Below are positions 1 through 13,635 of a stretch of 64,000 bases of DNA, piece after piece. The translations under genes and the position numbers were made by a program. The notes beneath the pieces were generated by a model. It ran no database searches. It was not told the origin of the DNA and saw only the letters and a program-made list of their open reading frames with translations. The stretch is from Anagrus nilaparvatae (Eukaryota > Arthropoda > Insecta > Hymenoptera > Mymaridae): contig JAKSXM010000007.1 in assembly GCA_022575985.1 (NCBI GenBank), positions 57,132,501-57,196,500 on the forward strand, written 5' to 3'. Each line of letters starts with the position of its first letter. Within the stretch, counting starts at the first letter, position 1.

Positions 1-2601
1 AATGAAAAAATTTTTAATTATTTATTTAACAATGAAAATTATTTTTTAATTTAAATTATTTGTTTACATTCGAAGTTACATAAATGGTTACATAAGTTTT
101 TTTTTTCAAAAATTTAAAATATAGGCGCAAAAAAGAAATAAAAAATAATTATTTCCGAATATTGAAATTATATTATTATCAAAAAATAACTCGGAAAATA
201 AATAAAAACTTATCAAAAAACTGCAAAAAACGCAGGAAAAACGTATAAGATTTCCAAAATTAAAATTATAGATCCGAGTATAGATCTGAGTATAAATCTG
301 AGTAGAGATCATATCTTCTAAATAATGGGAGCAAATTTTTGGGTCTCATAAATTTAGTGTCAGTATCGGTCCATATCGGTCAGTATATTTAAAATTGATC
401 TCTAATTTTGGAAATCTTATATTTTTTTTTTTTGATCAATAGAAACTAATTTCAGCCGGTAAACAAAAATCCAAACTACTTTTGAACAAAAAAATCTAAG
501 AATTATTTATTAACACAAATATTTATTGTTAAAAAAAATTTGCTCATATATAGATAAAAATATATTTATAAATATTTCCATTTTGATGATACATACTGGA
601 TGATGATGCTAACATAAAAGTAAAAAGTCGAAGATACATGCGAAAAAATAAAAATAAATTTGCGTCCTTCAAAAGAATCGAATAACTACGAATAGCGCAC
701 GACCTTGCTTGATTTGCGCTCGTTCACTTATGGTTCTCTGCCCTATATTATATCATTACACATTCTTTTATTATTCCCTTTAAATTTTTTAAAATACTTA
801 TTTATATTTTTAACATTTAACTGCATATTCTATACATTCATAATTAAAATATGCAATTAATTAATTATTAATAATAATAACAGTAAGACAAAAGAAACCT
901 TTATTATTTGATGTATATATCGAGATATTTTTATAATCAAAAGTAATATGATACTTGACCTGTTATTTTATACATGTTTTTATTTAGGTTAGAATTTTTT
1001 TTTTTAATGATAACTTCAGTTATTTTTATATTTTTATTTCTTGTGTGTTAAATGAACAAAATTTTGCTGTACTGTAATTTGATGATATTTTTTATATAAA
1101 TTAACATTTTATTTTTAGTATAAATGTAAACGTAATTTATGTTGGGCACGTTTGTTTAACAAATTTTGTGGTATTATTAAATTTGTTTACTCATAAAGAA
1201 AATTACATTTTACGTTGTTTTTTTTGTATTATATTAAATTAAGCCTTGCGTGAAATTTTTTGTTATGCAGTCAGTCAATGGTAGTTGGTCACTTGCAAGT
1301 CACTTGTTTTTTACAGAAATTTAGTACAATTTAGTAGGTATGTGATTTAATATCATTGACATTGTAAGATTTCGAGTGAGATTTAAAAATTTCAGGTCAA
1401 AGACGGGTTACTAAAGATTACTGTAAATCCTAAAAATACAATTATTTGAATCTGATTTGAAAAACCAAATGATACTATTTTCTTCTGTTCCCTTCCGGGG
1501 TTATAATAACAAAAATAATCATTAAAAATCGAGTTAAAAATCAAAAAATAAATTAACGATAAATTAATTTATATCTGTGAAAGCTCAACCTAATATAAAC
1601 TGATCTTGAGGCTAATCCCTAATCTTGAAGCTACTACATACTTCTGTTAAATTTTCGATGAATTTTCGACAAATTATTTTGAAAGATTCATTTGGACTCA
1701 TTGCTGATTATTTGATATTTTAAATTGAATTCTATTTTATTGCAAGTAAAATAAATTCAAGGTGCAGGAAAAGTTTCGGGAATAATCTCAAAAAAGATAT
1801 TTCAGTGCTTAGACTAAGGCTTAGACTGATCTGATTGCGTTCACAAATAATATAATACTTGGTTTGAATGAGTCATTTTGATCCCCTTATTAATTTTTGA
1901 CTTAATTTTTTTTAAGAATTGACTATCAAAATACAAATGTTTGAATGTCGAAAGTTGAAAAACAAGATAATTATAAAAAACTTTAGGTCTAATACCTTTA
2001 AAATTTTTAATTGTTATTTAGTTATCTTAAGAATAAAATTTTTGCTCGAATTTTTGTAATTATCTAACGGTAAACAATTTTTTGAAATAAAATGTCATGG
2101 GAATTCTTTTGATAACTTGCCTATGACGTTTTTCTTGAAAATTGCTCATGAAAAGGGGAATCAAAAGAACCACGTTCCCAAAAGAACACATTAAAAAAAA
2201 GTCTCTTATTCATTCAAGTCAAGCGATAGGCTCAGCTGGGGCTCAGCTGGGACCAAAACGGCCCATGCCTTTAAAAATTCATATTTCTCAATTTTCAAAC
2301 ATATATTTTTTTACTCTACTCATCAATCATTTGTGTTTACTTAAAAAAAAGAGTTTTCCTCATATTATTCAAAAAAAAATTTTAATTAAAAGAAAAGGTA
2401 AGTTAAAATATTTTCTTATTACCGAAGAGAGTGCTAATTCAAGGCTAATGTCCTGGACTATCGGAACCACGAAGGGACAACTGAAAAATACTTTTCGTAT
2501 CGTTGCATTATTTTTTTTTTTTCACAAATTCAAGTCTTTAGAATTTAACACCATGGTGTTCGAATGGTGTTATTAGTTAATGCATTAACTTTTCTTTTAT
2601 A
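1..2601. other. AT-rich spacer, nothing recognised
   Basis: Poly(A)/poly(T) runs throughout. The open frame at 2142-2576 has a short tandem (GGCTCAGCTGG twice, about 2230-2251) but no recognisable protein. No gene, tRNA or convincing repeat boundary seen. Confidence 0.6.
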
Positions 2602-2735
2602 ATTACGTTAAATTTGTCCAAAGGACGGGGCAAGCGTAGAAAACTTACTAACCCCTTCTTGAATAATTGTTTAGTTTTTATTTTTAATTAATAATTATTT
2701 AATAATAATTAATTAAAGGGCAAATTTAACGTAAT
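2602..2735. repeat. 134-bp inverted-repeat element
   Basis: Ends ATTACGTTAAATTTGTCC and GGGCAAATTTAACGTAAT match at 17 of 18 positions when inverted. The interior holds GACGGGGCAAGCGTAG and AT-rich filler. Probably a small MITE. Confidence 0.6.
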
Positions 2736-3884
2736 ACTTTCAAGTAAAGTTTAAATAATTATTTTCATTTGAATTTTTACGAAAACGACTTCTTACAAGT
2801 CTTCTTATTCTCTTCAGATAAATGACTTTTCTCTTACTCTAACAGGCAATAAGTATTGACCGATTCCAATGGTTTTAAGGAAGAATAATTAACTTTGACT
2901 TACAGCCAGGGTTACAACAGAGAGTATCTAGGGATATTCAGAATTATAATATATTGAGACCTTTGTTGCTTTTAATTTACATAAATTCAATAACATACGT
3001 TGCAAAATATTCCTCTTATGACTTAAATAATGATTACCTCAGGGGTAACCTTAGGATGCACACCAATACAAACCATTGTACAACATTAGCAATGAATTAA
3101 CTTTTTATACACTCAAAAGTTTCAGGTAATATGTTTACATTGGCTTGAGTTGAGTTGAATTTCAGTTGAATTCGAATTTTAATAAAAATTTTCGTAATCC
3201 TCTCGGTAATTCTAAAAGGTCAACTTTGTAATCTTAAGATATTTGAATATTTAACCATAGTAATAATTTTTGGTTTAGCCCAAAAAACACTTAATCATAA
3301 GCTGTAATTCTGCAATCCCATACTTAATAATACTCCGAGTAATACTCGTAATAATATTGACTGATATTGATCATCAATCCGAGCATCAACTTTAATTGAA
3401 TTGGTTTCACTATTATAGAAACATTGTAGTCAGTTTGTATTTCTCTTTGTTTTTAATTTAATTTTATCGTTATTTAGTTTTTATTATTAATGTTTTAACT
3501 TGAGCTTGAAACTTAAAGTTTGAAAAACAAATATTTCCATCGCATCTAAATTAAGTTCTAAATGGTATTTTCAAGTTAAAAAATAAAGTTCTTTCCTTGC
3601 TTAGATTGTCGCATCTAATTCTACCCCATTATTTTCTTAAATAACCTCTTTAAATTGTAGAGCTTCCTGGTATGGTTGTTCTGTTTCACTGTTATTTTTG
3701 TAAGATTTGTATCGATTTATACGGATTTGAATTTTACCCAGGACTTTACCCACTCCAGTATTGCTGGATATCCGGATCTCTTAACATTTAAAGTCCCTGC
3801 CTCCGTTTTTAAAATAATTTGGCTGATATTAGAATTTAACTTTAATTGACCAACGTTCAATATTTCCCTTTACCTACTTCATAT
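2736..3884. other. AT-rich spacer, nothing recognised
   Basis: No open frame of note, no inverted repeat that I could support. Confidence 0.6.
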
Positions 3885-4052
3885 GGCTGATTCTACAAAC
3901 GCCGTAAATGGGGGACGCAACCGCAAGCGCAGCCGCAACGCAATGCGCACAAACCAAAATCGTGTTGTGGGCATGCGTGTTGTGTTGTGCGCATTGCGTT
4001 GCAACTGCGCTTGCGCTTGCGACCCTCATTTACGGCGTTTGTAGAATCTGCC
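3885..4052. repeat. GC-rich foldback, GGCTGATTCTACAAACGCCG ends
   Basis: 168 bp. Left GGCTGATTCTACAAACGCCG, right CGGCGTTTGTAGAATCTGCC. The arms pair almost throughout (GCAACGCAATGCGCA against TGCGCATTGCGTTGC), leaving a short loop near 3966-3972. Its G+C content contrasts sharply with the surroundings. The open frame at 3908-4093 is a by-product. It is probably a MITE, but no target duplication is visible. Confidence 0.75.
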
Positions 4053-4067
4053 TTAAGCTAATCAGCC

Positions 4068-4235
4068 TTAAGCTTCATCTGCAAAAGCCGTAAAACCGAC
4101 GCGCACCTCAAACGCAAGTGCAAAGCAATGCGCAGAAGAAGATTTTGTGCATTTCGAGTTGCGCAAGAAACAAAATTAGTTCCTGCGCATTATGGTTGCG
4201 CCTTGATTTTACGGTTTTTGTAGATGAGGTCTTAA
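4068..4235. repeat. Second GC-rich foldback, related to 3885-4052
   Basis: Bounded by TTAA on both sides. Left GCTTCATCTGCAAAAGCCGT, right ACGGTTTTTGTAGATGAGGT. The inner GCAATGCGCAG pairs with CTGCGCATTATG. The CTACAAA-GCCGTAAA core of the ends is shared with the neighbour 15 bp upstream, so the two are probably related insertions. Confidence 0.65.
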
Positions 4236-5657
4236 CGTAGAAAATAAACATTTTGAGTCTTCAGGATTTTTTTGTACGCAGTTTATCGTGTTCTATAAAT
4301 TACAAAACTTTTATAATAATATTAATAATAAAAAAATAAAATGAAATGGAAAAATTTTATTATGTTTAAATCATAAAAACAATATGTTAATAGAGTAGAA
4401 AATAGTAAGAAAAAGAAAAAAAATATTAAAAGAATGACATTTAAAGAATTGTAAAGTAGTAGTAAATTTTGCCAAGAATATGACAAAATTACAGACATTT
4501 TTCCTATTTTTTATGATTTACCGTTACATTTATACTGTATAATATTATAATATATCATTATATTTATTATTATACAAAAAAAAAAACTGTATTACAATAT
4601 TTTCATATAAATTTTTTAATGTATGCATAAATAATAATTTTCTTTAAAAAATAACTCAAGATTTTTAAGTATCAATAAAAAAGAAAATTTTATTATATTA
4701 TTACACATGTATAATAAATTTTAAATATTTTCTTCTCTTATTCATTTATAAATTTAAGATTTTTATAAAAATAAAATGAAAATTTGATGCTATGTTAAAA
4801 AAAAAAATTTTATGGTTGTAAAAATAAAAGATAAGATAATAACATCAGAATTTAGGCAAGCATGAATTTCATGTGTTTTTTGTATTTTCATTCATATGTA
4901 TATTACTATGAAACTATAAAAAAAAAGAAATCATTTTTACACATTTTTGCATCCTCTAAATTCTACGATCAACTCATAGCCTCGCTCACAGCAGATGACA
5001 TGTATATCTATATATAGATATATAACTTCGATTTAACAATATTACAGTTTGTGTTATAAAATAACTTTTGCTCTAAATATTCTATCTTTTCGATACAACA
5101 CATATACATCATTTACGTGATAAATTTGTTGAGATGTAAAATTTTTATGATACATACTGAAATATACATACTTTTTTTTCGAATAAAAAATTTTTTATAT
5201 CTATATGTCACTCAATCAAATTTAGCATAAAATTTTTTCAATTTTATATTTCAATAGGTTTATGTGTTTAAATTTAATTTTAACTTTTTTTTTGTTGTTA
5301 TTTTCGTTAACATAAAATATTATTTTTGAAAAAAATTTAGAGTACGTATTAAATATTTTACAGTTCCTACAGATGGAAAGACAGAGGTATATTAGAAATA
5401 AACATCTAAATGCATGATTTTATACGAAATTTTCTAAAAAAGATATTTTATTTTTTTCATTAAGTATTCAATACTTCCAGTTTTATCAAAACCATCATTG
5501 CCCTGATAATTGCGTTGGTTCTTGGCCTCTTTCTTACAATTTCATAATTGCCAATCACTATGTGTATCTACAATTTCTGGTCCAGCTCGAGAAATGCTGC
5601 TTGTAGGCAAATTATTCGACTTGGAGTGTACACCGCGACGAATACTCATTAATTAGA
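4236..5657. other. AT-rich spacer, nothing recognised
   Basis: Very low G+C. The last 150 bases before 5658 rise in G+C and may be more of the R2-clade LINE, but I could not read a protein there. Confidence 0.6.
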
Positions 5658-6478
5658 ATGCAACACGATAGGAGACAGGACAGTAGTTGTGCTCCCACAG
5701 TCGAGCCCACAGTCCAGATCACAGATAATACGTATAAGATGCGAGCAGCTCTTACTGGTCATTACTTAAAATCGCTGCTCGCTAAAAAGGACCAGGGTAA
5801 GGTCTTCGAAATAACAAGCAAGTGCAAGTTTTCTAATCACTATTTGCGATCTGGAAGCTTCACTCGCTTTTTTGACTGGTGCTTTGTTCACTGAGCTATA
5901 CTCAATTTTTTACAACTAAATGTAACATACATTGGGAAAGGCAAGATGAAAAACGTTGTCGTAGATGCGGCTATCCGCAAGAAAACTTGCCCCATGTGAT
6001 CGGGCACTGTGGAATACATTCAGGCGCGATCCAAAGACGGCACAAAAACATACAGGATCGTCTTGTCACAGCACTTAAGACCCGTGGGACAGTGACAACA
6101 AACCAGACTGTACCAGGAGAAGTCGCCGATTTGTCCCTACTATGGCCTGACATTGTCATACGTGACGATGTCAAACGTAAGATCTTTCATCATCGACGTA
6201 ACCGTTCCCTTTGAGAACCGTATGGTCGCATTCAATGAAGCTAGACAACGTAAAGTTGATCACGAGTTGATCATTACCATCTTCTAGCCAAGAGTCTCAA
6301 AAGAAAGGGTTACACAGTTAAAGTAGATGCCTTTGTCGTGGGGTCTCTTGGTGGATGGGACTGGCAAAACTAGTGGATCATCAGACTCCTCAACATCAAC
6401 CAGCGTTATGCACAGATGAATGAGGAGCCTGATAGTAAGCGATACGATTCGCTGGTCAAGAGACATTTAAAGACTTGA
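5658..6478 (+). pseudogene. 3' end of an R2-clade LINE (RLE-endonuclease type), dead
   Basis: 5658-5893 reads ALTGHYLKSLLAKKDQGKVF and SNHYLRSGSFTRFFDW, the region before the C-terminal zinc knuckle. In the next frame (5879-6214) come CRRCGYPQENLPHVIGHC (C-x2-C-x8-H-x4-C), AIQRRHKNIQDRLV and WPDIVI. After another frame change near 6185, IDVTVPFENRMVAFNEARQR and GYTVKVDAFVVGSLGGWDWQ follow. This order (CCHC, R-R-H, PD, D-V-x-V-P-F-E) is that of R2-type proteins with a restriction-like endonuclease. At least two frameshifts and two stops break it, and the 5' part (DNA-binding fingers, RT) is missing. Its position outside rDNA suggests a relative of R2, not R2 itself. Confidence 0.85.
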
Positions 6479-9064
6479 ATCTTCGATAGTACTTTTTATT
6501 TTTTTAGTCTGTTTTAAAAAGCTGCATTATCTTAATTAGCTAAAAATGAGACTAAAAATACTCTTGTCTCTTGAACATCTCATTAGCTATAGATTCCAAA
6601 TTCTTTGACGCAATAAATTTTTCAGTTTAAAATAGTAAAAAAAAAAATTATTTCTGAACTATTAATTTACAAATAATTTTCAATTTAAATACAAATAAAT
6701 TAAAATTGAACTTGAAATTAAATAAAAGAATTTTTTATATAGAACTACTTATTTAATATTCATTTCGAGATTCATTTAATTTATTTTACTTACTTTTTTT
6801 TAAATACTTTTTTTTTTTAATTGAAACATATAAAATTGTATTTTTATTAAAGTAAATAAAGTATATATAGTTCAATTTTTTTTTTAATTGAAAAGTTGAA
6901 TTTATTTGAACTAAACAAGCAGCAAGAGCTGAGGAAAAAATTAACTTTGCATACATAAAAAAAAGCTTTTAACTGTTAATGTTTATGAAAATGATATTCA
7001 CTTTATTTTTATATTAAAAAGAAAAATAGAATTTCATAAAAGATGCCTATAAAAATAAAAATTAATATTTTTCAAATTTTTTTTTTTTTTAATTAAAAAA
7101 TAAAATTCCTTATTTTTTTTAAATAAAAACAAAACACCTAATTTAATCAGTTTTATTAAGTTAATAATAATAAAATTAAATTAAAATAATATACATAAAG
7201 TTTAGAACGGTTTAGAAATAAAATTAAACTTTTTATAAATATAAAATTTTAAGGAAATTTCTTATTATACAGGCAAAACTTATAGTTTTCTTCTTCATAT
7301 AAGCAAGTCGAGAAGCAAGTATAATAACACGTTAGTTAAACAGGCTTCGCCTACTCTGTATTATATATTTCCACTTTTAGCACTATGTTGCAAAAATGGA
7401 AAATATATATATACGTTAGTTTACTATTTTTAAATAATCTTTAAAGAAAAAGAAGGAAAAAAAATAAGTATATCAACTTTTTTATCACTTATGTTGTTAG
7501 TTTTATACGTTACTTTTTTTAGAAATTTTATTTTATGGGTTCTGAAGGAAAAATTTAGTTGGTTATTTAATTATTTAGCTTTTTTAAAAAAAATTCTGTA
7601 GATATTTTTTCTTGAATTTTTAAAGGAATTTTGGTATTAAATTAAAGTACTATTGAGTACTACAAAGCACGAGATAAAGCACAAAATCGAGTATTAAATT
7701 TGACTGTAGGGGTTTAGGTACTCAATTGGTTAATTCAAGGGATTATGTGAAACAAAATACTTGTTTTCAATGTATAAGGCTTACTTCGGGCTTACTTAAA
7801 ACCCTGTTTTTTTTTTTTAATTCAAACTAATGATATAGTACTGTTAATAGAATAAATCAGAGATTTTATTCAAATTTCATTAAAAAAAATTGGTCAATGG
7901 CGAGTCAATGTGCAATTATTTGTATTTCGCATAATATCCCCGAATAGCTCTCGAAGTACTTGAAACCTTGATGATTGAATTGAATGTTCGAGCAATTTTC
8001 AAAAACATTGGATGCTTGCAAAAATATTCCTGGAAATACTAAAAAATTGTTTTTTTTGTTTAATGAATATAGATATCAAATAGATATTTTGAGTTTTTTT
8101 ATAAATTATATAATAAAAACGATTTAATTAGGAACAAATATTTTTAATTTTAATCACCTACTTTTCAGAGACCCCCTTTTTCAATTTCTGAAAAAATTAC
8201 AAACTGAGACAACAAAATTTTTTTCAGCACTTACAGTACTGTACATTTCATTATATAGTTATAGAAAATCTTAACCGATAAAAAATTACTTGAGGTAATT
8301 TAACATTTCAAGAATTGACGAAAAGAAAATCGCAAATCTAGTCGTATATTCAAGCGTATCTAACCTTTAGCCGCCTTTAGCTAGAAAAAAGCATGTCTCA
8401 GATTAAATTAGCAGTCAAATATTTTGCTCACCGTGGGTCGAAACTAGGATCATGATAAACTGCTGCTGTTTCTGCTATTAAAAAAAATTTGCTATTTCTA
8501 TTCACTTTAAATTTCAACTATATACTTCTTCAGCAAAATAAAATCCTGCAGGCCGTGAAAAAATGCCCATATTACAATTTTCCATCCTTGACTTCACCTT
8601 GTATGGTAATTTATGTACATTCTAGGACATTCAGAGGACATTCTTAATTTTTATGGTCATAGGCATAAATAAACTATTTTTGTTGTCAAAGACACTTTTT
8701 GTTTATTTAAATAAATTTAATGTTTAGTTATTATTTAATATTACAAAAATAACTATTAAATTTTCATGTTATTTTGAAAATAATAACTACTTACTATACT
8801 TATGGCTACTAATAATTTACATTTTTCTAAAATCACAGTTATTATTTTTGAATTGTATACGTCACGCAATAGCTTTAATAAATGTGTGCATAGGTCTGTA
8901 ATATATTTATAACTTCATTTTTTTTATGTGCATAAATAAATATGTAATTTTATTCTTAAATGATATTTTTATACATATATGGAAAATTCTGTGTCTTCAG
9001 TTAGCTATAAAAAATTTTATTTTCATAAAAAGCTTATTTTTCCTGGATTTATATGTAATGATAT
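6479..9064. other. AT-rich spacer, nothing recognised
   Basis: Homopolymer-rich sequence without supported genes or elements. Confidence 0.6.
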
Positions 9065-9813
9065 TACTTCAGTCATAATGCGGTAATTGGTCAGAAATTT
9101 CTTACTGAGTTGAAAAAAGGTCTAATATAGGTTTTTGGTCTAACATAGGATTGCTGAACCTGAATCCTAACATTCTTAAATTAGCAAAAACTACCCCTTT
9201 CTGAGGTTTTTTTGCAATACTTTGCAAAACCAGTGGTATAATAAACAAATAAATGCCAATTCTTTGATAATTAAGGCTAATTAGAGGGGTTAAAAAGTAC
9301 TCCAAAAATAAGAAAAAATTGAAAAATCACGATTTAAGTGATAGTTCTTAGTAATTTTCGGGGGTGGTGATTAAATTCGAATTAAATTATATAATGGTTA
9401 GAAAATGTGTTGCGAAATTGTCAACTACTTGATTCAAAAAAAAAGTGAGGAAAAAACTTACACCGTGATATTTCAATTTTTTATTATTTTGGGGGTAGTT
9501 TTTAGCCCCTCCAATTAGCCCTAATAACCCCATTTTGGTACAATATTAGCTAAACTCTATATTTTGTTGATAATTCTCAAAAAAATGACATTTATTTGAT
9601 TATTATATTGCTGGTTCGAAAGTATTGCAAAAAACCCTCAAATAGGGGTAGTTTTTTCCCATTTAAGGGTGCTCCGCCAATTTCCAGCCAGCCAAGACCA
9701 TTTCCCATTTCCAGAGACCCAAAAAACCGAAACCTTTTCTCAACCCGGTACGTGATTTTACACCCCCCCTTCTTCGCATTATGACCAAATTATGACTCTC
9801 GATGACTAGAGTA
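9065..9813. mobile_element. TA-type foldback MITE, TACTCTAGTCA ends (copy B)
   Basis: 749 bp. The right end reads GACTAGAGTA (to 9813); the left end TACTTCAGTCATAATGCG has lost about 20 bp relative to the right. The inner arms pair: AGGCTAATTAGAGGGGTTAA (about 9268) against GCCCCTCCAATTAGCCC (about 9498). It belongs to the family of 33992-34602 but is older by divergence. Two short open frames (9102-9305 minus, 9596-9784 plus) lie inside it. Confidence 0.7.
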
Positions 9814-12800
9814 CATTTAAAAAAATTTATTCAATCACTTCCGCAATTCTTATTAAAATAAAATTTAGGTTTAAGATATTGTAATGAATAATCTCGTGAA
9901 TAATGCTCGGAATAATGAAAAGCAAGGCAAAGTCAGTCTATATGTAATGGAGTGTAAGTACAGGGGTAGAAACGCAATTCAGCAATTGAAAAAGTCCAAG
10001 AGCTGCACATTAAAATGGCTTTAGGGTTTAATGTGAATATGTTAGATTATTTCTGGAAATTTGAAGCAGGAGTCAAAAGTGTCATTCTTTATACTCTCGT
10101 TTATACTAAAGGAAAAGCACACATTTACGTTAATACGAAAGTTAATACAATTCTAACAATGGAAGAAAATAAATTACCGGAAATGTGCTTAAAGGAGCAA
10201 GTAAAAGAAGAAATATAGGGGATGAAAAATAAGGAAACAATAAAATGCAGGACAAAATAAGGACATAGAAACATGTATCTAAAATTCTTCTTGAAATGAG
10301 CATTAGTGAGCATGAGAAAAATGCGTAAAAATACTTACAAGATATAAAGAAGGGCTGAAAAAAGGGGCAAATCTTGTTACTAGGGTCTAGGATTACTTAA
10401 AAAAAGTATTTGAAAATTTTGCGAGAAAGAAAAATTCTTCTGGGAATCAAAACAAGGCTAATATGTGGTAATGTGAACAAAAAGTGCAGAAAAGGATTTG
10501 ATATAGGTCCATATAGAATAAGAAACAGAAGAATGAGAAAAAAAATCTCGAAAAAAATAAAATGGACAAGAATTCAAACTAGGATAAGGATAGCAGAGGA
10601 TATAAGAAAATATAGTAGAACCAAATGTAAGCAAAAATTATTTGTTTCAGATAAAATTGTAATAAAATTTTTATATAAATTAATTCAATGTATACGTAAA
10701 CTGTAAAAGTAAGCACGTCTAAGAGTAGTAAAATCTAATTTGTAAAAGCTTAAATTTAAGCACTGCATGGAATAAATAATTAAAAAATAAATATAGCCAG
10801 TTGTAAAAAAATAACAAAATAAAATCAAGATTTTCTACACATGTTGAAAAAGAAATAGTTCTAACCAATTTAATTTTAAAAGCTCAGACAGACATTAAGT
10901 ATAATTGTTTTAGTCTTGATGGAATTAAATTTACTTTATTTTCAACAGTTTTGTTTTCTGTAAGGAAAAACGATTTCTTGTCTTAATTTATCTAAATCTC
11001 TTTCAATGTCCATTTCCAGGTCCATTGTAGAACTCTTAATAAATATCTGTAAATCATCAACAGACAATTTATGTAACAAATGGTGAGTAAATTTTGCAAT
11101 TGAATTTACATAAATTTACTACCGCTTACTAACAACTAAAAGATGTTACAGAAAGAATTTTATTTTCATGATTAATTGTTCAGTGTTGAAGAAAAATAAA
11201 AGATAAATAATATACGAGTTACGTTATGAAAAAATGCGTTGCATATAAAGACAGTTAAATAAATGGATTTATATGAATGAATAATGGAAAATGATTCTCT
11301 AAATTGATCAACACACAATAATTGCTTGATAAGACCTATCTATTCTGATAGTTGAAAAGACAATGGTAAAGCTAATGCATGATCCACATAAAAGACCAGT
11401 TTTTTTCAAAAATAATATCAAGATTATATTTGCTCTATGTAAAATCCAGGTAAGATCAGATCTGTAACTTAAAAATGGAACCTATGTTGGCGGGCGAATT
11501 CGGCAGACAAAGACGTAAGATGTAACATAACAAAGATTTAAAATTAAAATAAAGTCGAGAATTAAATACAAAACTACAGTGTTTTCCTGAAAAAAATATA
11601 CTACCTAGGAGTTTTTGAGGTCACTAGATCCAAATAAGCCATCAAAAAAGTGAAAATTCAAAATGTCTCAAAATTTATTGCTTGGAAGTTTCGAGATCTC
11701 TAAACTCATATTTGATGCCAAAAAACTCCTTAACCAATTTCATAAAACTCTTATATTCATATAAAATGTCAAAAAAATAAAAATTGATTTACTATACTTA
11801 CATTTAAATCTTAAAAAATAAAAGCCACTTAAAAATTTAAAAAAAAATCAAAAGCTTTACTTACAAATCATTACATACAACCTGAACATAATACGCATAA
11901 ACTTATTTTTCTATAAATAAACAAGATGATTAGTTTTATTTATAATACATATTATAATAGCATTTTAAATAAATGAAAGACATAAAGAGTCACGTAAAAA
12001 AGATGTGTCATAAAAGGATTACATGATAGTACGAGCTCGAATTAATTTAGTTTTTCTTTTCATCTTTTTATTTTTTATTGTATACAAATTAAAGAAATAA
12101 TAAATTACCCTTTTTTTTAAATTATCATAATATTTCAATTATGCATTTTTTTTTGTTATTCATCAATTTGTATTTCATTATTTGTTTTAGAATAAAAAAA
12201 TTTTTTTTTGATTCTTAATTGTTTTTTAATTGAGTACAGTTTTTTAATTAAACAAGTAATTTAATTTAATTTTTCCTATATTTCTTTCTCTATTTTTTTA
12301 TAATCAAGTGCAGTATGTACGGCAGTATATGCAACATTTTTTTGTGTAAACATTGAAAAAAAATGAAGTATTTATACAATTACATTTTTATTTTATATTA
12401 CATATTGTTTCCATTGTTTTATAAATGAAAATTGTATAGAAAGAAAGTAGATTAAAAAATTATTCATATAATATAAATAACATTCTTTAAATAAGTAATT
12501 ATAATTTTTTATAGTAATTTAAAATTTATTTTTTTCCTGGTTTGTATTTTGACCTATTGTATAACAAATTTGTAATAAAATTTTTAGGTTAATGAACTCA
12601 TTTATATATATAAATTGTTATTTAACAAAATTGTACTAAAATAATCGAGAAAATAGTTTTAAAAATTTACAACGGTATGTAACAGAAGTTGTTAATTAAA
12701 TTTTAGTTCTTTGTTAATAAATTTTCATGTAGTTATTCTAATTTTAAAAAAAATTTAATTTTTTTTTATAACAAAAAGTAATAAAATGCTTCTAATTGTT

Positions 12801-12945
12801 TTTAATTATTATTTCTTTGCATTTGTTTTACACTCGGTTTTACATTATTTAAAATCACAAATAGTTTTGAAAATTAATCTTATATTATAGGAGAGTATTT
12901 TTTTATTTATAAGCTCTTAAAAATCTCTTAAAAATCTTATATCCC
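9814..12945. other. AT-rich spacer with unassigned purine-rich segment
   Basis: About 9960-10720 is rich in purines on the plus strand and holds several Lys/Arg-rich open frames (10015-10218, 10410-10706) in changing frames. That looks like decayed coding DNA, perhaps of a transposable element, but no family is recognisable. The rest shows nothing. Confidence 0.4.
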
Positions 12946-13635
12946 AAAATTGTCCCAAAAGCAGTAGCTTCATCTAAAAGGAAAGAATTATATTTAACAG
13001 TTTTTAATTTTGATGAAGAAATAGCCATTTCTTCCTACTTACCAAATAAAAATAAGTCTGTTATTTTACTATCTAGTATGCATTTGGATACAGCGACTAG
13101 GGATGATGAAAAAAAGAAACCAGAAATAATTTTATATTACAATAAAAACTAATCTGGGGTCGACACGAAGGACCAAATGTTAACACGTTATTCTACAAAG
13201 CGACGGACTAATAGATGGCCGGTTACAATTTTTTATGATATGTTAGACATTACTAGCTTAATTACATGCATAATTTATCATAAAAATATTATATGTTAAA
13301 AAATAAGAAAATTTGAAAGAAGAATCTTTTTGAGACAATTAGGTGTAGAATTAGCTAGGCCTTCCAAAGATAATCGTGCTGCAAACAGTAGAATCACCAG
13401 AATTTTTGCAACAAGGTTAGCTATTAAAAGTATAATTGGTAAATTTTCTTACAATGTCAATAATTTCTATAAATTATATATATATTTTCGCGTATATATT
13501 ATATAATATTTTTTTATTTAATTAATAATAATGTTGCTTTATTTAATGAATTATTACCTTTTTCTTGTACAAATATATAATAAAACACATATTTTTCTAT
13601 CCGGATACACGGGTACTTTGCCGGCTGAACAAGGG
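12946..13635 (+). pseudogene. piggyBac-type transposase remnant with right terminus
   Basis: The plus strand reads IVPKAVASSKRKELYLTVF, then IILYYNKN-stop-SGVDTKDQM, LTRYSTKRRTNRWPVTIFYD and MLDITSL, and in another frame FLRQLGVELARPSKDNRAAN. 'GGVDxxDQM...Y...RK.NRWP...FY.MLDI' is the C-terminal signature of piggyBac (DDE_Tnp_1_7) transposases. An in-frame taa at 13150 and a frame break make it dead. About 195 bp downstream, GCCGGCTGAACAAGGG followed by TTAA (13636-13639) looks like the element's right terminus (CCCTTG... inverted). The N-terminal part with the first catalytic Asp and the left end were not found. Confidence 0.8.

Noticed and set aside
2142..2576. 144-residue open frame
   Set aside because: No recognisable motif, Lys/Phe-rich composition expected of AT-rich DNA, and a short tandem duplication inside.
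3908..4093. Cys/Ala-rich 61-residue open frame
   Set aside because: It is the translation of a GC-rich hairpin; the base pattern is explained by inverted repeats.
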